From assembly GCA_004524595.1 (NCBI GenBank), contig SDOA01000139.1:1-9514 (forward strand): a DNA stretch of 9,514 bases. The letters run 5' to 3'. Shown one piece after another: positions 6,830 to 9,514 of the stretch (its first letter is position 1; every line of letters starts with the position of its first letter). Made by a program: the position numbers and the translations under genes. The stretch is from Candidatus Thorarchaeota archaeon. GTDB taxonomy: Archaea > Asgardarchaeota > Thorarchaeia > Thorarchaeales > Thorarchaeaceae. The notes below the pieces were generated by a model that was not told the DNA's origin, ran no database searches, and worked only from the letters and a program-made list of their open reading frames with translations.

Positions 6830-7348
6830 ATGAAGAATGTCATAGTATTCTCGACTATCTTGATGGTCAGTTTACTCATACTTGGAGGGGCTCAACCTAC
6901 AATGGCTCATAGTCCCAGTAATATCGACCTAGCTTATGTCTATGACACCCAGACTCTACTTGTAGAGATTCAACATGATGTGTCTAATGTCAACACTCAC
7001 TATATTGAACGAATCGAGGTGAGCGTTAACTCAGTATTAAATCAATCAAGAGACTATACCAACCAGCAAAATCTGATTGGCATGAGCGATTCTTTCGTTG
7101 TTCCTGCAGAAATAGGAGATGTCATTAGTGTGAGGGCCATCTGTAGTGTATCCGGGCAGCTCACTGAAACTCTAACTCTGACTGGTCCTGAAACTTCAAC
7201 AACTACAACTACCACTACGACCCAAACATCAACCTCTACTACAACCGATACATCACCTACGGTTCTTGATACCATGACATTATTATTGATTGGTGGAGCT
7301 GTTGTGATCATCGTTGTGATAGCTATTGTGATTGTACAGAGAAGATAA
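6830..7348 (+). CDS. Membrane-anchored superoxide-reductase-like surface protein
   Basis: A secreted, C-terminally anchored protein of 172 residues from ATG 6830; a TTG at 6821 would add three. Residues 1-26 form a signal peptide. The ectodomain (about 27-117) resembles the desulfoferrodoxin/superoxide reductase beta-sandwich: an AHSPSNI start, QHDVS, THYIERIEV like the HYIEWIE of superoxide reductases, and AICSVSG where those enzymes have a CNxHG. The His and Cys positions matching metal ligands are H27, H49, H57 and C105, but the last histidine of the CNxHG motif is a serine here, so a classical iron site is doubtful. A Thr/Ser stalk (about 122-145, eight consecutive Thr) is encoded by mixed Thr codons, so protein-level selection is likely. 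A membrane helix (about 149-169) and a cytoplasmic QRR end follow. The domain relationship is by recalled motif; electron donor or ligand unknown. Confidence 0.7.
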   Translation: MKNVIVFSTILMVSLLILGGAQPTMAHSPSNIDLAYVYDTQTLLVEIQHDVSNVNTHYIERIEVSVNSVLNQSRDYTNQQNLIGMSDSFVVPAEIGDVISVRAICSVSGQLTETLTLTGPETSTTTTTTTTQTSTSTTTDTSPTVLDTMTLLLIGGAVVIIVVIAIVIVQRR

Positions 7349-7732
7349 CCTCCAATTCAGATATATTAGATGCATCGTAGATAAGATGTAATTGAACAGT
7401 CATGAAACTGTCAGACTCTGGCAATATTTGAGGCAGCACTTATTTCACGAGCAGAATCATTGCCCAAACGGTGTTGTTGTATTTTGTTCTTTCCTCACAA
7501 GGAAGTTGATTTCAAAGGCGAAAAAATTAGAAACTGACTATCTCTGTAAAAGAAGCCGCAGTGCACAAGTTCATAAGCATTGATTCTGAGTATCTTCTTG
7601 CAGGTACACGAGAAGCGAAAAGCGTTTTCTATAATAGGAATTGTCGAGAGTTATTTTTTCAGTATCGTAAATTTCACAGAAGGACACACTAGTTTTGACG
7701 ACTTGCATATCGCAATTAGCGAGTGAATAATA
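7349..7732. other. 384-base stretch without a convincing gene
   Basis: I find no tRNA, CRISPR or clear coding gene here. A TTG-started frame of 63 codons at 7392-7583 has no ribosome site and no recognisable composition. A small stem, ACAGT (7396-7400) with ACTGT (7407-7411), lies 48 bases after the upstream stop and lacks a T tract. TTTTCTATAATAGG (7625-7638) is a weak TATA-like candidate for the following DNA-binding protein, and would give a leader of about 70 bases. Confidence 0.5.
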
Positions 7733-8329
7733 ATGGGTTATGAAGAACGTGAGCCTATTGAGGCTACTGTGGCTGAACTAAAGCCACGAATGAAGAATGT
7801 CACCATTTCTTTCAAGGTGATCAGCATGGGCGAAGAACGAGAGATTGAATCCCGTAATGACGGAACTTCTCATCGTGTCTGTGACATCACTGTTGGTGAT
7901 ACAAGTGGAACTGTTCAAGTTCCCCTATGGGATGAAGCTATTGATAACATTACAGAAGGCGCTAGCTACAATCTGACCAATGGATACACTGGACTCTTTC
8001 GAGGAAACTTACGACTAAACGTTGGAAAGTACGGGAAACTCGAGCAGGCTGAAGAAGCTATCGCAGATGTCAACATGGATGTTGATATGTCAGCTGAAGA
8101 GCACGAAGATGACCGACCACGACGAAGTTATGGTGGTGGCGGTGGTGGCTACGGTGGCCGAAGTAGCGGTGGCTATGGCGGTCGAAGTGGCGGCTACGGT
8201 GGAGACAGCCGCGGTGGTAGCAGTGGAGGCTATGGTGGCCGAAGCAGCGGTGGCGGTTATGGTGGAGATCGACGTGGTGGCGGCGGCTACGGTGGTAGCA
8301 GCGGTGGCGACAGGCGTCGAAGATACTAG
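7733..8329 (+). CDS. ssb: OB-fold ssDNA-binding protein with Gly/Tyr/Arg-rich tail
   Basis: A 198-residue single-stranded-DNA-binding protein of the crenarchaeal SSB / SOSS-B type. Residues 8-104 form one OB fold: ATVAELKPRMKNVTISFKVI, then ITVGDTSGTVQVPLWD and the GYTGLFRGNLRLNVGKYGKL strands. By recalled alignment to Sulfolobus SSB, W66 and F89 correspond to its DNA-stacking Trp56 and Phe79, while its Trp75 is Y85 here. An acidic linker (about 107-127) leads into a tail (128-198) of YGG, RSSGG and DRRGG units ending in RRRRY. The tail is probably disordered, and unlike the Sulfolobus protein the acidic patch is internal and the terminus is basic. ATG 7733 follows GAGTGA by 7 bases and begins the OB fold directly. 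It is monocistronic, with a terminator 43 bases after its stop. Likely role: protecting ssDNA in replication and repair; RNA binding through the tail is possible. Confidence 0.88.
   Translation: MGYEEREPIEATVAELKPRMKNVTISFKVISMGEEREIESRNDGTSHRVCDITVGDTSGTVQVPLWDEAIDNITEGASYNLTNGYTGLFRGNLRLNVGKYGKLEQAEEAIADVNMDVDMSAEEHEDDRPRRSYGGGGGGYGGRSSGGYGGRSGGYGGDSRGGSSGGYGGRSSGGGYGGDRRGGGGYGGSSGGDRRRRY
8129..8308 (+). repeat. Imperfect Gly-Tyr-Gly/RGG coding repeats
   Basis: The tail of the ssDNA-binding protein is built from degenerate units of roughly 7-12 codons, each beginning with a tyrosine followed by two glycines and carrying Arg, Ser or Asp between. Glycine and serine codons vary between units, so the repeat is ancient or selected at the protein level rather than a fresh slippage product. 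Its composition also keeps long shadow frames open on both strands. Confidence 0.75.
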
Positions 8330-8372
8330 ATTCTGTTCCTTAAATGAATAATAACAGCAATAGCTGAATAAT

Positions 8373-8415
8373 TGTGAGTAATCAATTATGATCACTCACA
8401 AATTTTTATTTTTGT
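8373..8415 (+). terminator. Hairpin plus T-tract terminator of ssb
   Basis: TGTGAGTAATCA (8373-8384) and TGATCACTCACA (8389-8400) pair with one internal mismatch around an ATTA loop. AATTTTTATTTTTGT (8401-8415) follows immediately. The arrangement suits the rightward ssb transcript; the leftward side has no comparable T run, so it is probably not a strong bidirectional terminator for the convergent gene ending at 8431. Confidence 0.6.
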
Positions 8416-8430
8416 ATGTCTTGCGCAGTT

Positions 8431-8934
8431 CTATTCACATTCATGGATTATGATATTGTAGACATATCGCACCGGTAGTTCAAATGGATGACCACTGATC
8501 TTGACGATTTGATATGGATATGTCATGACTGCAGCGGTGCCGCATCCCTCACCTGGATGTGTTTCGTCAACGTAGACCATATAATATGCATCTGTCATAA
8601 TGATTCGTGTAATATTTGTCAGATAGCCTGATGAACCTCGTTCCCCTTGGAACACTGCAATGAGCATCTCTGAGGTGAAGTTAACAGTGGGCACTTCTGG
8701 TATGGGGATATGTCCACTGTATAGTTCTAGCCAGAGACTCTCCCACACTGTCTCATTTGTAATAGTGAAATTAGCTCTCTGTTCATAATTGTATCCTTCA
8801 CCAAAATCTATCACCTCAAACGGGACATCAGTATACGAAAGAAGACCTAGATTTGGTCCAGCTAATACTAGGAACGAAACTACCAAGACCATACAAATTG
8901 CAGTTCCTGCAAAAGCTTTGGTTGAAGCTCCCAT
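8431..8934 (-). CDS. Membrane-anchored PrcB-C-like domain protein
   Basis: A 167-residue exported protein with an N-terminal membrane helix or signal peptide (about 8-26) and an outside domain resembling the PrcB C-terminal family, named after a subunit of the Treponema dentilisin protease complex. The family pattern is visible as WESLWLEL, then VNFTSEMLIAVFQGERGSSGY (about 84-104), the VYVDETHPG turn, and MTYPYQIVKI. C131 and C166 could form an external disulfide. ATG 8934 is chosen because GAGGTG (8941-8946) lies six bases upstream; the in-frame GTG at 8941 is part of that site. It converges on ssb. The function of such domains in archaea is unknown; adhesion, protease assembly or inhibition are guesses. 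Confidence 0.6.
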   Translation of the reverse strand: MGASTKAFAGTAICMVLVVSFLVLAGPNLGLLSYTDVPFEVIDFGEGYNYEQRANFTITNETVWESLWLELYSGHIPIPEVPTVNFTSEMLIAVFQGERGSSGYLTNITRIIMTDAYYMVYVDETHPGEGCGTAAVMTYPYQIVKISGHPFELPVRYVYNIIIHECE

Positions 8935-8940
8935 GAATTC

Positions 8941-8946
8941 CACCTC
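8941..8946 (-). promoter_or_regulatory. Shine-Dalgarno site of the PrcB-C-like gene
   Basis: GAGGTG on the minus strand, six bases before ATG 8934. It decides between that ATG and the overlapping in-frame GTG at 8941-8943. Confidence 0.6.
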
Positions 8947-9016
8947 TGTATTGTATGGGCCCTAAATCCATTTAACACCATTGATAATAGAGAATCTGTA
9001 TCAACTAAAGATTTGA

Positions 9017-9041
9017 TGGTGCGGAGGGCGAGATTTGAACT
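9017..9041 (-). pseudogene. tRNA 3'-end fragment, candidate integration (att) site
   Basis: The minus strand holds the 3' end of a tRNA gene: a TTCAAAT T-loop, a complete 3' T-stem strand CTCGC, a 3' acceptor strand CCTCCGC, discriminator A and an encoded CCA. The 5' T-stem strand expected (GCGAG) reads GTTAG, and no GCGGAGG 5' acceptor strand or D and anticodon arms exist upstream, where a protein gene ends 29 bases away. The homology stops abruptly in the T-stem, as left by integrases that recombine into tRNA 3' ends. A73 and the GCG-starting acceptor are compatible with a tRNA-Leu, but this is a guess. The orientation places a displaced end here with the element to the right. Alternatives: a decayed tRNA or a split-tRNA piece. 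Confidence 0.62.
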
Positions 9042-9070
9042 AACACTTACTGTTCATAGAAGCAACATAA

Positions 9071-9514
9071 TCACACAAATGGTTGTGTTAAATCATTCAA
9101 TCTTTTAATATGCGCTCTTAAAAGTAATAATATTATCAAATAATGGAATGGTAAGGGAATTACAAGAATAAGCCAAACATGCCATACAACGAAACCGAGT
9201 ACAGTCGTTACTATGACCTGTAAAACTAGTAGGTAAATTGTTGGTAGCCAGACAGATTTTGCATCTCTCTGCCCATTATAAAATTGATTTAAGATCATAG
9301 CAGTATAGAGACCTAGTACACACCAAATCAATCCTACAATGGGCAGCAGAAGCGAAAACGATGGTAAAAATGGAGGTATAATAACACCTAGATCCAACCA
9401 GTTTCCAAAGTCGTGAATGTATGTCCATAGCGGGAAAATCCAATATTGATTATTACTTTCAATCATACTACTTGTTGTCACAACACCGTATGGCAACAAT
9501 ATACTCGATGCAAA
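9071..9514 (-). CDS. Multi-pass membrane protein, 5' end outside the window
   Basis: A hydrophobic protein whose frame is open through the right edge. A TTG at 9497-9499 could start it at 142 residues, but the preceding codons (F-A-S-S-I) continue without a stop, so I treat it as 5'-partial. At least three membrane helices are visible: around FSLLLPIVGLIWCVLGLYT, around VWLPTIYLLVLQVIVTTVL, and around VWLILVIPLPFHYLIILLLL. A hydrophilic loop (FYNGQRDAKS) separates the first two, and a short basic C-terminus (RAHIKRLNDLTQPFV) ends the protein. I recognise no family. Its stop lies 29 bases from the tRNA fragment; if that is an att site, this is the outermost gene of the integrated element, and it may be cargo. 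Confidence 0.6.
   Translation of the reverse strand, partial: FASSILLPYGVVTTSSMIESNNQYWIFPLWTYIHDFGNWLDLGVIIPPFLPSFSLLLPIVGLIWCVLGLYTAMILNQFYNGQRDAKSVWLPTIYLLVLQVIVTTVLGFVVWHVWLILVIPLPFHYLIILLLLRAHIKRLNDLTQPFV

Noticed and set aside
7185..7270. Thr codon run as a microsatellite or recombination repeat
   Set aside because: All four Thr codons are mixed, so it is a protein-level stalk rather than a nucleotide repeat.
7392..7583. 63-codon TTG-started frame in the spacer before ssb
   Set aside because: No ribosome site, no promoter at the right distance, no recognisable domain, and mixed composition; left as unsupported.
8022..8395. Long shadow frames on both strands across the Gly-rich tail of the SSB gene
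   Set aside because: Their Val/Ala- and Thr/Ala-only repeats are simple frame shifts of the GGY/RGG coding repeat; the OB-fold frame is the real one.
1..9514. CRISPR arrays, toxin-antitoxin pairs, restriction-modification or other defence genes
   Set aside because: No regularly spaced repeats, nuclease, methylase or toxin-like motifs are visible on either strand.

Overview
The window looks like a piece of an archaeal chromosome, and I would guess the Asgard group (Thorarchaeota-like). Evidence for Archaea: an archaeal-type Trm112 protein, a two-subunit glycine decarboxylase, a CDKAL1/MtaB-type tRNA methylthiotransferase, a crenarchaeal-type OB-fold single-stranded-DNA-binding protein, TATA-box-like promoters, a MoaD-type ubiquitin-fold protein, and surface proteins with Thr-rich stalks. 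The Asgard placement is inference from style only. Moderate A+T content is uniform by eye, with one C/G-rich island near 6670-6741.

Left part (20-5431): a Trm112-like methyltransferase activator reads leftward from an AT-rich promoter region that it shares with a rightward operon. The operon is gcvPA, gcvPB (4-base ATGA overlap), an LpdD-like small protein (second 4-base ATGA overlap), a MoaD/ThiS-type protein ending in Gly-Gly, and mtaB. It joins glycine decarboxylation with sulfur and radical-SAM tRNA modification. The GcvT, GcvH and lipoamide dehydrogenase partners are not in the window.

Middle (5421-6830): a Gfo/Idh/MocA oxidoreductase converges on mtaB with an 11-base tail-to-tail overlap. 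Its N-terminal Rossmann motif lies upstream of the first ATG, in a reading frame with no ATG, GTG or TTG, so an ACG (or ATT) start, or a sequence error, has to be considered. The 400-base divergent region behind it contains AT-rich inverted repeats, a good TATA box, and a C-rich element with a perfect 10-bp hairpin that also encodes a possible 43-residue proline-rich peptide.

Right part (6830-9514): a membrane-anchored superoxide-reductase-like domain on a Thr stalk; a 384-base stretch without a convincing gene; an ssDNA-binding protein with a long Gly/Tyr/Arg tail, followed by a hairpin plus T-tract terminator; a leftward membrane-anchored PrcB-C-like protein; a 25-base 3' end of a tRNA gene without its 5' part, which looks like an integration-site remnant; and a membrane protein running off the right edge. 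The orientation of the tRNA remnant predicts that any integrated element lies to its right, outside most of this window.

I do not see a complete new defence or mobile system. The best leads are the tRNA remnant, the hairpin element between the divergent promoters, the missing canonical start of the oxidoreductase, and the gcvP-lpdD-moaD-mtaB gene association.
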